DNA of 55,116 nt from SOJZ01 sp964556565. GTDB taxonomy: Archaea > Thermoproteota > Bathyarchaeia > Bathyarchaeales > Bathyarchaeaceae. Below are positions 43,479-51,014 of the stretch, in pieces. The DNA lies in assembly GCA_964556565.1 (NCBI GenBank), contig CAZKWF010000003.1, forward strand, positions 1-55,116. The letters are read 5' to 3'. Position numbers and translations under genes: made by a program. Every line of letters starts with the position of its first letter. Positions within the stretch are counted from its first letter, which is position 1. The notes under the pieces are model-generated. The model ran no database searches, was not told the origin of the DNA, and saw only the letters and a program-made list of their open reading frames with translations.

Positions 43479-43754
43479 ATGAACAAATATTTCGTTTTGC
43501 TGAAAACGGATGCAACGAGAACCAGAGATGTCACACAGAAGCTGAGAAACCTTCCAGGGCAACCCTACCATGGAGTTAGGCTGTACTACACCATGAACTG
43601 TTTCGGCGACTACGACCTAGCAATATGGTTTGAAGCGGAAAAAAACGACTACGCCAACGATTTCGTAGAGAACAAAATCCGCCAAATCCCAGGCGTTCTC
43701 GAAGCATATACGGTGCCAACAACCCCAATAAAAGAATACATCAACTGGAAATAG
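43479..43754 (+). CDS. Stand-alone AsnC/Lrp-type ligand-binding (RAM) domain protein
   Basis: 91 residues with a beta-alpha-beta-beta-alpha-beta pattern: KYFVLLKTDATRTRDVTQKL, RLYYTMNCFGDYDLAIWFEA, FVENKIRQIPGVLEAYTVP. This is the effector-binding domain of Lrp/AsnC regulators without the DNA-binding part. Such proteins can oligomerise, bind amino acids or metabolites and act as partners of full-length Lrp proteins. ATG at 43479; AGGAAGAAAAAAGGC precedes it. Confidence 0.75.
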   Translation: MNKYFVLLKTDATRTRDVTQKLRNLPGQPYHGVRLYYTMNCFGDYDLAIWFEAEKNDYANDFVENKIRQIPGVLEAYTVPTTPIKEYINWK

Positions 43755-43815
43755 CTGCCTCAAACAAGCACCGACAAAACCTCTCCTTTTTTCTGTTTTC
43801 TCAAACGTATTTTGC

Positions 43816-44166
43816 CTAATGACCCTTGGCTACTTTGTAAAAGCTGGCGAGACAATAGCCGATGGGAAAAGGTAACGCTATGATTGCAGCAAACACTATG
43901 ACACCGAACCCCACGATTGCTGATCCGGCTAGGACAACCAGAGCGTATAACGCCCAACATAGAACTGAATATTTCTTCCACTTGTTTTCGGTGAAGAATG
44001 AGAAGCCACAGAAAACGCCGATGGAGAAGAACAAAAACATCTCTGGAATGTTGTGAACATACCAACCGTCAACTAATGGTGGATTTCCAAAAACAGAAAC
44101 TACCACATAGGTTGCTCCCAACAAGAACAATGAAGCAAAGAGCGAAAGCCACTCGATCTTCGACAT
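43816..44166 (-). CDS. Membrane protein, four helices, 116 aa
   Basis: Hydrophobic segments at about residues 5-25, 42-58, 68-85 and 88-108. No named family. The coding region starts 2 bp after the small coiled-coil gene at 44169-44300, so the two are probably one transcript. ATG at 44166. Confidence 0.7.
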   Translation of the reverse strand: MSKIEWLSLFASLFLLGATYVVVSVFGNPPLVDGWYVHNIPEMFLFFSIGVFCGFSFFTENKWKKYSVLCWALYALVVLAGSAIVGFGVIVFAAIIALPFPIGYCLASFYKVAKGH

Positions 44167-44168
44167 TT

Positions 44169-44300
44169 CTATCCCTTCTTCTCCACTAGCTTCTCTACGA
44201 CCTGTTCCAACCGTTCAATTTTGCCCTCTAACTTGTCCAGCCCTTCATGCAGAAGTCGAACGTCATCATGCATGCGTGCTTGGGATGTTAGCTTAACCAC
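44169..44300 (-). CDS. Small coiled-coil protein, 34-43 aa (putative)
   Basis: The frame ends at TAG 44169-44171, two bases before the membrane protein start. It carries a heptad-like run (VRLLHEGLDKLEGKIERLE, then QVVEKLVEKK) that would form a coiled coil. Start is either GTG at 44300 (43 aa) or ATG at 44273 (34 aa). The tight spacing to the next gene supports translation. Confidence 0.5.
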   Translation of the reverse strand: MVKLTSQARMHDDVRLLHEGLDKLEGKIERLEQVVEKLVEKKG

Positions 44301-44348
44301 TTTCTTTTCTGTTCTTATTACACGGTATCGTGGAATTATGGTTTAGCC

Positions 44349-44513
44349 CTAAATCTTTCGTTTAGCCAAGACTGCCCTGAAGCTTTTTCCGCAACACTCA
44401 AAGAGACCTATCGTGAGCTCAGTTCTCTTGCCATTCCTATCTGGACGACCAGCCATCTTCCAAGACTTTCTGGGAGTAGATACTTCTCCTCCACACCTAG
44501 GACATTTTGCCAT
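44349..44513 (-). CDS. Zinc-ribbon protein, 54 aa
   Basis: MAKCPRCGGEVSTPRKSW with a second CC pair (FECCGKSFRAVL) forms a single zinc ribbon. It is a common archaeal type of about 55 residues. I chose ATG at 44513: GGAGAG lies 9 bp upstream. A longer frame begins at 44540 but adds only MIGCHGEKL. Cytoplasmic; probably nucleic-acid or protein binding, but the role is not known. Confidence 0.75.
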   Translation of the reverse strand: MAKCPRCGGEVSTPRKSWKMAGRPDRNGKRTELTIGLFECCGKSFRAVLAKRKI

Positions 44514-44666
44514 AAGTTTCTCTCCATGACAGCCAATCATTTTGTTATGATGATGGATAAAAGATTATTCCTTGCTTCTTAACCTCAGTTGAACCAGTTA
44601 CAAAGAAAAGTGAGGTCAAGTGTTTAATTTGTGCGTGTTGGATATCTGCATAACGAGTGTGCATAA

Positions 44667-45014
44667 ATGAAACCCTCTGAGAGCCAAGAGAGAGATGAAA
44701 GACTTGGATTACATACACTTCGTCTAGTTGACTTAGTAGACTACCAAGACGGAGCTGTAGTTAGTCGAACGATCGTTGATAAGGAAACGGGTACGGTGAC
44801 CTTGTTCGCCTTTGACCAAGGACAAGGATTAAGTGAACATACAACGTCTTACGATGCCTTGGTCTACGTCATCGATGGTGAAGCAGAGATTGTTATCTCT
44901 GACAGAACCTTTCACCTGAAGGATGGTGAAATGATTTTGATGCCTGCTAATGAACCACATGCCTTGAAGGCAGTTAGGAAATTCAAGATGATACTGATAA
45001 TGATCAAGTCTTAA
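44667..45014 (+). CDS. Cupin-domain protein
   Basis: 115 residues with the cupin_2 barrel: VTLFAFDQGQGLSEHTTSYDALVYVIDGEAEI and DRTFHLKDGEMILMPANEPHALKAV. The two histidines (in SEHTT and EPHAL) and the glutamate-rich loop fit a metal site. It is too small to tell isomerase, dioxygenase or sensor. It is a single gene between the zinc ribbon (divergent) and L15e. Confidence 0.85.
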   Translation: MKPSESQERDERLGLHTLRLVDLVDYQDGAVVSRTIVDKETGTVTLFAFDQGQGLSEHTTSYDALVYVIDGEAEIVISDRTFHLKDGEMILMPANEPHALKAVRKFKMILIMIKS

Positions 45015-45087
45015 TCGACTGTGCACGATACCTGAAGACTGGACGCTTTTCAGAGATCCAAAGTAGGTTTAAAAGTCCTAGAATAGG

Positions 45088-45104
45088 CGGAAAAGGTTTA
45101 TTAA
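45088..45104 (+). promoter_or_regulatory. BRE/TATA promoter of the L15e gene
   Basis: CGGAAAAGGTTTATTAA. The purine-rich part is a BRE and GTTTATTAA a TATA box. Transcription would start near 45125-45135, giving a leader of about 25-30 nt before the ATG at 45157. Confidence 0.65.
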
Positions 45105-45156
45105 TCGTCTTGACGGTGAGGTTGAACCGTAAACGTGCAGAGAGAGGGTTTAGGAA

Positions 45157-45729
45157 ATGAGCTACAAACACATCGCGGCAGCTTGGAAACGACCTGAAGC
45201 TTCCTTTGTAAAGGAATTAATGTGGCACAGGATTATAGAATGGCGGAAACAACCGACAATTCTCAGAATTGAAAAGCCGACGCGACTGGATCGAGCGAGA
45301 AAGTTGGGATACAAAGCCAAGCAGGGGTTTGTCGTCGCTCGCGTTCGTGTTAGGCGTGGAGGCGTTCGTAGACGTCGGCCGAAAGGAGGTAGAAGGCCCA
45401 AACGTATGGGTATTAAGAAATTCACGCCCGCGAAAAGCTTGAGGCTCATTGGCGAGGAAAGAGTGGCGAGAAAGTTTCCAAATCTGGAAGTTTTGAACTC
45501 TTACTGGACTTGGGAGGACGGGCGTTCTAAATGGTTTGAGGTGATTCTTGTTGACCCAAGTCACCCAGTCATTAAATCAGATAAAGATATCAATTGGATC
45601 TGTGAGGGAGTTCATCGTGGCCGAGTGTTCCGTGGATTAACCAGCGCTGGCAAGGAGGTTAGAGGGCTTCATCATAAAGGTCGTGGAGCAGAGAAGGCTC
45701 GGCTGAGTCGCAGAGCTAGGCGCAAGTGA
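45157..45729 (+). CDS. rpl15e: 50S ribosomal protein L15e
   Basis: 190 residues matching L15e along the whole length: MSYKHIAAAWKRPE at the start, EKPTRLDRARKLGYKAKQG, RRRRPKGGRRPKRMG, NLEVLNSYWTWEDGRSKWFEVILVDP, GVHRGRVFRGLTSAGKEVRG. It is an archaeal/eukaryotic large-subunit protein. The ATG has AGAGAGGGTTTAGGAA upstream. The gene is part of a chromosomal region that also carries the RNase P protein genes. Confidence 0.97.
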   Translation: MSYKHIAAAWKRPEASFVKELMWHRIIEWRKQPTILRIEKPTRLDRARKLGYKAKQGFVVARVRVRRGGVRRRRPKGGRRPKRMGIKKFTPAKSLRLIGEERVARKFPNLEVLNSYWTWEDGRSKWFEVILVDPSHPVIKSDKDINWICEGVHRGRVFRGLTSAGKEVRGLHHKGRGAEKARLSRRARRK

Positions 45730-45860
45730 AAAGAAGCATGAAAATGAGAAGGACTACACCTCCCTAGATTCTAACCAATGAATATCAAACTTAGAATCCG
45801 AGGGTGTTTGGATTTTTTTCTCGTTGGACAGAGTATTGGGAGTTGAACCACTGGATAGTG

Positions 45861-46322
45861 TTATGGTATGAAAACCAGTGCTGCTATGACACAGCCATAA
45901 TTTTCTATGGGTACTCTCAAAACCTCTATTCGATAGTCTATTTTGCCGATTTCGATTTCTCGTGTCTTCGCCATCTCTTTGATTTTCCATTTGAGCATTT
46001 CCTTTAAAGCCCCTTTATCCATGTGTCCATTAGCCTCTGCTACGAGCCCGTGTTTCATGTTTTTTTCCCATGCCCATGCGATTCCAGCTGCAATCGTTGT
46101 TTCTCCTTTTCCGTCCATTCTGGCTATCACCGTGTGAGTGATGGAGCCGGCGAGTATTTTCTTCCATTCTCTTTCTTTGCACGTCTGTGGAAGTATGGAA
46201 CTCACTGGAACTAGGTTACACTGCTCAATTCTAGCGTTCTTCAGGGCGCGGTCGAAGGCGTTAAGTTGAGAAATCGGGCTGATTGCTTCTCCGCCTGTTA
46301 CAAAAAATTCTTTAGGAATCAT
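45861..46322 (-). CDS. pdaD: Pyruvoyl-dependent arginine decarboxylase
   Basis: 153 residues: FFVTGGEAISPISQLNAFDRAL and the self-cleavage site NLVPVSSILPQ, in which the chain is cut between S41 and S42 to give the pyruvoyl group. E107-type catalytic residues are in the C-terminal part (MARMDGKGETTIAAGIAWAWE). It converts arginine to agmatine, the first step of polyamine synthesis in archaea. Length is normal. It converges with L15e, with 131 bp between. Confidence 0.94.
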   Translation of the reverse strand: MIPKEFFVTGGEAISPISQLNAFDRALKNARIEQCNLVPVSSILPQTCKEREWKKILAGSITHTVIARMDGKGETTIAAGIAWAWEKNMKHGLVAEANGHMDKGALKEMLKWKIKEMAKTREIEIGKIDYRIEVLRVPIENYGCVIAALVFIP

Positions 46323-46797
46323 TTTTCTGTTTTTTCCTTACTGGCAACGTAGTGCAATCAACAAAACTGCATTATTAACTTTGTGATGAACATCCCACGG
46401 TCTCTTCGAGGTTTCTTAAGACGATTTTAGCGAAATCTATATCAAACTTCGTTACACCACTCTAAGTTGAATAATGATGAAAATTCAATCAGTAGTGCAG
46501 AAAAGTAACGACAGGAGCCGAAAAGGGAAAGGTTTGTAGCCTTTCGCCAAATATAGGTGCGGAGCTGAGGCTTCGCATTGTAAAACAAGAACTCCAGAAT
46601 TTCAAATCTGATTTGAACCGCGCTTTTTCGTGTTCGAACCATCTGTCGCACCATTAAACAGATTCTATTAACATGCACTCAACCTAAAACGCTTCCCATC
46701 ATCTGCAGAGCCTATCATAATAGTAAATAGAGCAGTGAAAACTAAAATATTAAGATAGAACTGTTGATAAGGTTAGCATGCAGGAGTTTCACCTCCA
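46323..46797 (+). other. 475-bp gap with stable hairpins, possible non-coding RNA
   Basis: No gene seen. Stable hairpins: TGCGGAGC-TGAG-GCTTCGCA (46558-46577), TTCAAAT-CTG-ATTTGAA (46601-46617), AAAGG/CCTTT near 46528-46544. GGTGCG (46556-46561) can also pair with CGCACC (46647-46652), which competes with the first hairpin. The AT-rich stretch AAAATATTAAGATAG (46747-46761) would be the promoter of the gene that follows. Confidence 0.35.
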
Positions 46798-47232
46798 ATG
46801 TCCATAGCCTACATTGATATACGCTTCTTCGCACATGCGACCGAAGACATGGACAAGGTTACCGAAGCGATCCAGAATGTTCTTCCAGCTGACTACGTCG
46901 ATGACATCGTATTCAAGAGAGACAATCTGCGAGGACACTATGGCAACCCCATCTTTCTTTTCGAAACCAGAATAAAGAATAAAGAAATAGTCAAAGCCGT
47001 TGTTGAGAATTTTTCTTTGCGTCTTGGAGAGTTTGATAAAAAAGCGTTACATGAGGAAATCGATTTGCACATGCAGAAAGGAAGTCTCTACATTCGATTA
47101 GATAAACAGGCCGCCCTCCAAGGAGAATTCAAGCTCTGCACCACCGACGCCATTCGTCTACGCATACGACTCAGGAAAGCGAAAACTGAAGACATTGTAA
47201 AGATCTGCCAAGACCTTGGGATATTAACATGA
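46798..47232 (+). CDS. COG1325-like RNA-binding protein
   Basis: 144 residues matching the archaeal COG1325/DUF54 family, found with exosome and RNase P genes: SIAYIDIRFFAHATEDMDKV and LRGHYGNPI with DLHMQKGSLYIRLDKQAALQGE. It is an RNA-binding domain. AGGAG lies 12 bp before the ATG, followed by ACCTCC, so a small hairpin could cover the ribosome binding site. It overlaps the next gene (Rpp30) by 4 bp. The position suggests an RNA-processing function. Confidence 0.85.
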   Translation: MSIAYIDIRFFAHATEDMDKVTEAIQNVLPADYVDDIVFKRDNLRGHYGNPIFLFETRIKNKEIVKAVVENFSLRLGEFDKKALHEEIDLHMQKGSLYIRLDKQAALQGEFKLCTTDAIRLRIRLRKAKTEDIVKICQDLGILT

Positions 47233-48065
47233 GAAAGTTCGTCGATCCACACCTTCGTCCATCAGTCGCCAATTCTAATCAAGTAGAGAAAATGGCCAAT
47301 AAATCTTCGGAGCTAGGATACCGCCTGATTGGCATACCAATACAACCGAACCTCATGCGAGACACGATTCATGAACTGCAACGCATCTGCAGCGACGCTA
47401 AAATAGACCTTGTTACAAGGCTTGACCTCGCACCCAATACACCCCACGAACTGCTACTAGACCTGCGTCGTTTCAGGCGAAGGTTCGAAATCGTTTCGGT
47501 CACGTGCAACTCAAAATCTGTCGCAAGGCAGGCCGCCAAAGATCGGCGAGTAGACCTTCTATCTTTTCCCGCAACCGACCTTCGCAAACGATTTTTTGAT
47601 TACGCCGAGGCGGAACTTGCTTCTAAAGCGCTATCGTCCCTTGAAATAAACATGACGCCACTTCTTTCGCTAAAAGGTTTTTCAAGAATCCGTCTTCTTT
47701 CGCGTCTACGAAAAGAGATAACAATCGCAAAAAAGTTTGACGTACCAGTCATACTTTCGAGTGGAGCAAAAGATCCATACCTCATGAGAAGCCCCCACGA
47801 TTACGCCTCTCTAGCTGCCCTCTTTGACATGCCTCAAGAGTCTGCGTTGTGTGCCCTTTCAGAGGACCCCCTTGCAATAATCAAGCGGAACAGAGAAAAA
47901 CTGAACTCAGATTATATAGCCCCAGGCATACGCATTATAAGGAGTCCAAGGAGGGAAACATTTGCCTCGACGCATGAAAAGACGTTATCTCCATCTGATG
48001 ATCGTGAGCGAACAACTTCTCAACGAAAAAGACGTGATCGACGCCATTTGGAGCGCCATCCTTAA
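47229..48065 (+). CDS. rnp3: RNase P protein component 3 (Rpp30)
   Basis: PHP/TIM-barrel-type RNase P subunit: MRKFVDPHLRPS, LGYRLIGIPIQPN, LTRLDLAP, SRIRLLSRLRKEITIAKKFDVPVILSSGAKDPYLMRSPHDYASL. 278 residues, longer than many archaeal Rpp30 proteins; the last 35 residues (from about 245) are basic, contain no conserved element and overlap the Pop5 gene by 104 bp. This tail might be unimportant or the gene could be extended. It works with Pop5 and the RNase P RNA to process tRNA 5' ends. The start overlaps the previous gene by 4 bp. Confidence 0.9.
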   Translation: MRKFVDPHLRPSVANSNQVEKMANKSSELGYRLIGIPIQPNLMRDTIHELQRICSDAKIDLVTRLDLAPNTPHELLLDLRRFRRRFEIVSVTCNSKSVARQAAKDRRVDLLSFPATDLRKRFFDYAEAELASKALSSLEINMTPLLSLKGFSRIRLLSRLRKEITIAKKFDVPVILSSGAKDPYLMRSPHDYASLAALFDMPQESALCALSEDPLAIIKRNREKLNSDYIAPGIRIIRSPRRETFASTHEKTLSPSDDRERTTSQRKRRDRRHLERHP

Positions 48066-48282
48066 ACTCTTTGGGGAATACGGCGCTAGTCAAGTAAACC
48101 TAGCCCTTATTGAGTACGACCCACAAAAAAGTTACACAGTTGTACGCTGTCTACACAAAGCCCTAGAAATGGTGAAAGCTTCCATCGCTTCCATAACCGA
48201 GATTAATGGAAAACCCGCAGCCCTTCATATTGTAGGAGTTTCTGGAACGTTGAAGGCGCTTCGCAAAAAAGCAGCAATATAG
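47962..48282 (+). CDS. rnp2: RNase P protein component 2 (Pop5)
   Basis: 106 residues of the Pop5 family: MPRRMKRRYLHLMIVSEQ, AIWSAILKLFGEYGASQVNLALIEYD, YTVVRCLHKALEMVKASIASI. TTG at 47962 is the start: AAGGAGGG lies 5-8 bp before it and the family N-terminus begins there. It overlaps the end of rnp3 in a different frame by 104 bp, which is unusual. It binds Rpp30 in the RNase P protein core. Confidence 0.9.
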   Translation: MPRRMKRRYLHLMIVSEQLLNEKDVIDAIWSAILKLFGEYGASQVNLALIEYDPQKSYTVVRCLHKALEMVKASIASITEINGKPAALHIVGVSGTLKALRKKAAI

Positions 48283-48324
48283 ATGCATGATGCAAAGTTT
48301 ATCTGCTGGAACGTTTTTATTTAC

Positions 48325-48349
48325 ATGGGGAATGATGTAGCCGTCCCAG
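48325..48349. repeat. attL-type direct repeat of the integrated element
   Basis: ATGGGGAATGATGTAGCCGT plus CCCAG. It matches the right copy at 54147-54171 in 24 of 25 positions (A for G at position 7). Confidence 0.75.
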
Positions 48350-48485
48350 TCATTATCCTTTGTAATTGATTTTTAGGTGTTTTTTCTGTAGTTTTTATGT
48401 TTGAAATAGGTGGTGTCATTTTTGTTTCCCTATGTATCTTAACTCTTACGACATTCTTAAATATTATGTGTTTTGTATGCATGCA

Positions 48486-49235
48486 TCAGATACCTTTGGG
48501 TGCTACTAAGACTTTTACGACAATTTCATCATTAATTCTGGTCAAGTCTTTCTCTAAACCTTCAGGGTTAGCTATTCTGCCTTCAGGGTCATATACAAAA
48601 TAGAAAAGCAATTTAACATCAGGGTAGGTTTTGTATCTCCCTATATCTATTATTAGTTGATCCCCTAGCTCTTTTGGGCCCAATCCCTTGCGAGTCTTCT
48701 TAGTTTCGATTACAATACCCTCATTTTTCAAGAGAAAATCCATACGTGAAGAGCCACCCGCATAACTTGGAGTCCATTCTTCAGGGCGTATATTTCCGAA
48801 TCTTATCTTTAGGAGAGAATGCATTAAATCCTGAACGTCATATTCATCATTTACATCCAACGTCTGACGGTTTTCGTGTCTGTCCCTTAGCTGACGTGCA
48901 ATAAGGTGAAATCTTGAACACATCTGTTCAATAAATGACAAAGGTTCAAGATCGCTATCAGCTTTGGGTAAAATCAGTAAGTCTTTTCTGGCACTTTTCA
49001 GGATTTCCGTTCCATATTGCTTATGAATATTTGTGTTTGGATATCGAAAAGATTTATGAAGATTCTGGTAATAGTCACTTTGTTTTGTGAAGATTGCTTC
49101 TATTAGATTGAGACATCTTGTTTCCCAAGATATTAGTTTAGCTCTCTCTTCGGTTGAGGTAGAACGATCAGGCAGATTACTTCCGATCTCTATTAAATCG
49201 TCTATCCTTCCCTGAAGCATTTTTTCACGGGACAT
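48486..49235 (-). CDS. PD-(D/E)XK nuclease-like protein (DpnII/MboI-like type)
   Basis: 249 residues. The C-terminal half has the PD-(D/E)XK core: D166 in SSRMDFLLK, E177 and K179 in IVIETKK. A conserved EEWTPSYAGG precedes it. The N-terminal half is helical. It resembles stand-alone restriction-like nucleases; no methyltransferase gene is near, so it is unlikely to be a classical restriction enzyme and may act in defence or element maintenance. It lies just inside the left repeat and points toward it. A TATA-like CTTTATATT (minus strand) is upstream near 49262-49272. Confidence 0.75.
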   Translation of the reverse strand: MSREKMLQGRIDDLIEIGSNLPDRSTSTEERAKLISWETRCLNLIEAIFTKQSDYYQNLHKSFRYPNTNIHKQYGTEILKSARKDLLILPKADSDLEPLSFIEQMCSRFHLIARQLRDRHENRQTLDVNDEYDVQDLMHSLLKIRFGNIRPEEWTPSYAGGSSRMDFLLKNEGIVIETKKTRKGLGPKELGDQLIIDIGRYKTYPDVKLLFYFVYDPEGRIANPEGLEKDLTRINDEIVVKVLVAPKGI

Positions 49236-49709
49236 GATACTCTATAATCTCTGTAAAGAAATATAAAGTGTTTCAATTTACTCCACTGTTGTAGAATGAA
49301 TGTTCTATTGACACGCGCTCGCGTTGGCATGCATGTTTTAGGTTTATTACAAGTGTTTTTCTACTGTGTGGTGCTAACAGGTGCTTGGTATTCATTTTCC
49401 TTTAGCCCTTCTTTAGTTTTTGGCGTTGTTTTTAGGTGTCGCCCGTTTCGGTTGTCTTGGTTTTGCTTGTGTTAGTTCGCTCTGTCGTGCGTGCATGCAT
49501 ACAGGGCATGGTCTTGATGGAAACATTTAATGATTCAAGGAGCACACCAATTCTCAATGATTGTTGGTGAATGACGCTCGTTGTGTGGTCGTTGGTTTCT
49601 ATATATCAATTTTTAGCGTTTTGCGTCTTTCCAAGAGGACAGTTCTTTGAGGAGCGTTTCTTGAAGGGACGTCATTTAATGTCTTTATGAAAATGTATTC
49701 AGGGTTTTA
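49236..49709. other. 474-bp gap inside the element
   Basis: No gene. It holds the nuclease promoter (near 49262-49272), CGCGCTCGCG at 49314-49323, GCATGCATG words at 49327 and 49491, and the first copy of the duplicated hairpin (49625-49673). Confidence 0.5.
49625..49673. repeat. Duplicated 49-bp hairpin, copy A
   Basis: 43 of 49 bases match copy B (50614-50662). Both can form a stem of about 13 of 14 pairs with a 22-nt loop ending GAGGAGCGTT; the differences keep the stem. Copy A lies 37 bp beyond the stop of the 76-aa gene. Confidence 0.65.
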
Positions 49710-49940
49710 CTATAGTTTGCGCCTGTTTAGACGACCTTTAGTGTTTCTTGACAGTTCCCAGACATTGTCATCCTTATCGAAAACCGCCACGCTTTCACCT
49801 TTTTTAAGGTTCAAGATAACCATGCGGTCATTGTCATAAATATCAACTTTTGAAGCTCTTATCCCAAGTAGCCATTTCAGTTTAGTTCCAATCCTAACAT
49901 CCAAGTCTTTGGCTCGCACAGGTGATTTTATCTTGACCAT
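49710..49940 (-). CDS. Hypothetical protein, 76 aa
   Basis: A beta-rich, basic small protein (RAKDLDVRIGTKLKWLLGIR, DNDRMVILNLKKGESVAVF) that I do not recognise. It follows the ribbon-helix-helix gene by 42 bp on the same strand, so the two may be an operon, possibly a regulator and its partner. It could be a toxin candidate, but nothing proves it. Confidence 0.55.
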   Translation of the reverse strand: MVKIKSPVRAKDLDVRIGTKLKWLLGIRASKVDIYDNDRMVILNLKKGESVAVFDKDDNVWELSRNTKGRLNRRKL

Positions 49941-49982
49941 CTTTTTGCCTCTGCTCGTCGTTTTCTTGACAAAAAGTTTCGC

Positions 49983-50510
49983 TCACTTTTCTTTTACTGA
50001 TGACTTGAGGAGACTCTCAGACATCGCATCGATTATCCTCTTTGCCATGAGGATTTCGTCCATTTTTTCCTTTCTCTTTTCTTCGCTCTTGGCTAACTCA
50101 TTAACTAGGTTCGCAAGTATCTTTTTTGGAGCCAAGAACTCTTCAGGAGAAATTCTCTTAATATCTTTGATATAGTAGTCCTCTCCTGTTAAATAGGATA
50201 CTATTAAGAATGAGCCGCTTCCTGTCAAGTATGTCTCATCTTCTAATCCTATTGGTTGAGTCACGCCTTGTTCGTCTTCAGCCTCAATCCACAATTCAGC
50301 TACTTTTACTCTGCAATCGAATTCTTTTAGTAATAATTGGATAGAATCAAACAAATCTTTATATGCATCATGTATGCTACCTGCTGGTTTCTCAGCTGAG
50401 GTATATCCTTTCAGAACCCTCTCTGTGATTTCGGAGATGTTTATCCCTAAATTTTTCGCCTTTTCAATGACTTCTTTTTCCACGCTTAGTGTAAGTTTTT
50501 CTTTAGGCAT
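49983..50510 (-). CDS. Ribbon-helix-helix (CcdA-like) protein with long C-terminal domain
   Basis: N-terminal KLTLSVEKEVIEKAKNLGINISEITERVLKGY is a ribbon-helix-helix motif (about 4-38) of the archaeal CcdA-like antitoxin type. The remaining 135 residues have an unusual domain (VKVAELWIEAEDEQGVTQP ... YLTGEDYYIKDIKRISPEEFL). Start ATG at 50510. An array of ACGT boxes lies directly upstream and includes the TATA box, so the gene probably represses itself. Confidence 0.75.
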   Translation of the reverse strand: MPKEKLTLSVEKEVIEKAKNLGINISEITERVLKGYTSAEKPAGSIHDAYKDLFDSIQLLLKEFDCRVKVAELWIEAEDEQGVTQPIGLEDETYLTGSGSFLIVSYLTGEDYYIKDIKRISPEEFLAPKKILANLVNELAKSEEKRKEKMDEILMAKRIIDAMSESLLKSSVKEK

Positions 50511-50527
50511 TTAACTCACTACATAAT

Positions 50528-50615
50528 ACGTATGAAAGTACGTGTATATAAAGGTACGTATAAACATACGTAACGTATATTGATACGTATTGAATTAAGC
50601 AGCACATGTATACGT
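50528..50615 (-). promoter_or_regulatory. ACGT-box operator array overlapping the promoter
   Basis: Six ACGT cores begin at 50528, 50540, 50556, 50568, 50573 and 50585, mostly in TACGTA; three pairs have the same 12-bp spacing. A seventh is at 50612. On the minus strand TTTATATA (50545-50552) is the TATA box, between boxes. This is the arrangement expected for cooperative ribbon-helix-helix dimers on their own promoter. Confidence 0.7.
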
Positions 50616-50662
50616 CTTTTCAAGAGGCCTGTTTTTAGAGGAGCGTTTCTTGAAGGAACGTC
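50614..50662. repeat. Duplicated 49-bp hairpin, copy B
   Basis: See copy A. Here ACGTCTTTTCAAGA pairs with TCTTGAAGGAACGT (13 of 14 pairs). It lies between the ribbon-helix-helix promoter and the zinc-protein operon. Confidence 0.65.
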
Positions 50663-50855
50663 TTTCTTGGCATAGGTTAATATAGTGGTTTTGCATGGGC
50701 TTAGGTGTGACTTGTCAAGCCTGATACATGTTCTACGCATGTATGGTAAGGTAATGTTGTGGGAATGTCTTGGCTTCCCTCTTGCTTCCTTTTTGGGTGG
50801 CATGGTATTCGTATGTCGGTAAAGGGTTTGACTGGCATAGGAATACATATCTCAA
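50663..50855. other. Rest of the 50511-50855 non-coding stretch
   Basis: Beyond the operator array and hairpin copy B no gene is seen. TTAATATAGTGG near 50688-50699 is a possible promoter for the plus-strand operon starting at 50856. Confidence 0.4.
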
Positions 50856-51014
50856 ATGGGAAAAAGATGCAAGTGGGATGCTCGTATTCGTTGTTTTTGG
50901 TTTTCATGTGATTTTATAGACTCTAAGGGTTTTGTTCGGGTTTGTAAGCATCATCCAAATCCTTCTGGTCGTTTTACTCATAGGAAGGTTTCTTCTGTTT
51001 TTGAGGTGTTCTAA
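50856..51014 (+). CDS. Small cysteine-rich zinc protein, 52 aa
   Basis: ATG at 50856 to TAA at 51012-51014. Four cysteines (C5, C13, C18, C30) plus histidines HH at 32-33 could bind zinc. The stop is directly followed by the ATG of the next gene (TAAATG), so the two are translationally linked. It is missed by simple gene finders because of its size. No named family. Confidence 0.6.
   Translation: MGKRCKWDARIRCFWFSCDFIDSKGFVRVCKHHPNPSGRFTHRKVSSVFEVF

Noticed and set aside
46556..46660. Possible second tRNA (GGTGCGG can pair with TCGCACC; TTCGAA nearby)
   Set aside because: No consistent T arm, D arm or anticodon stem can be drawn on either strand.
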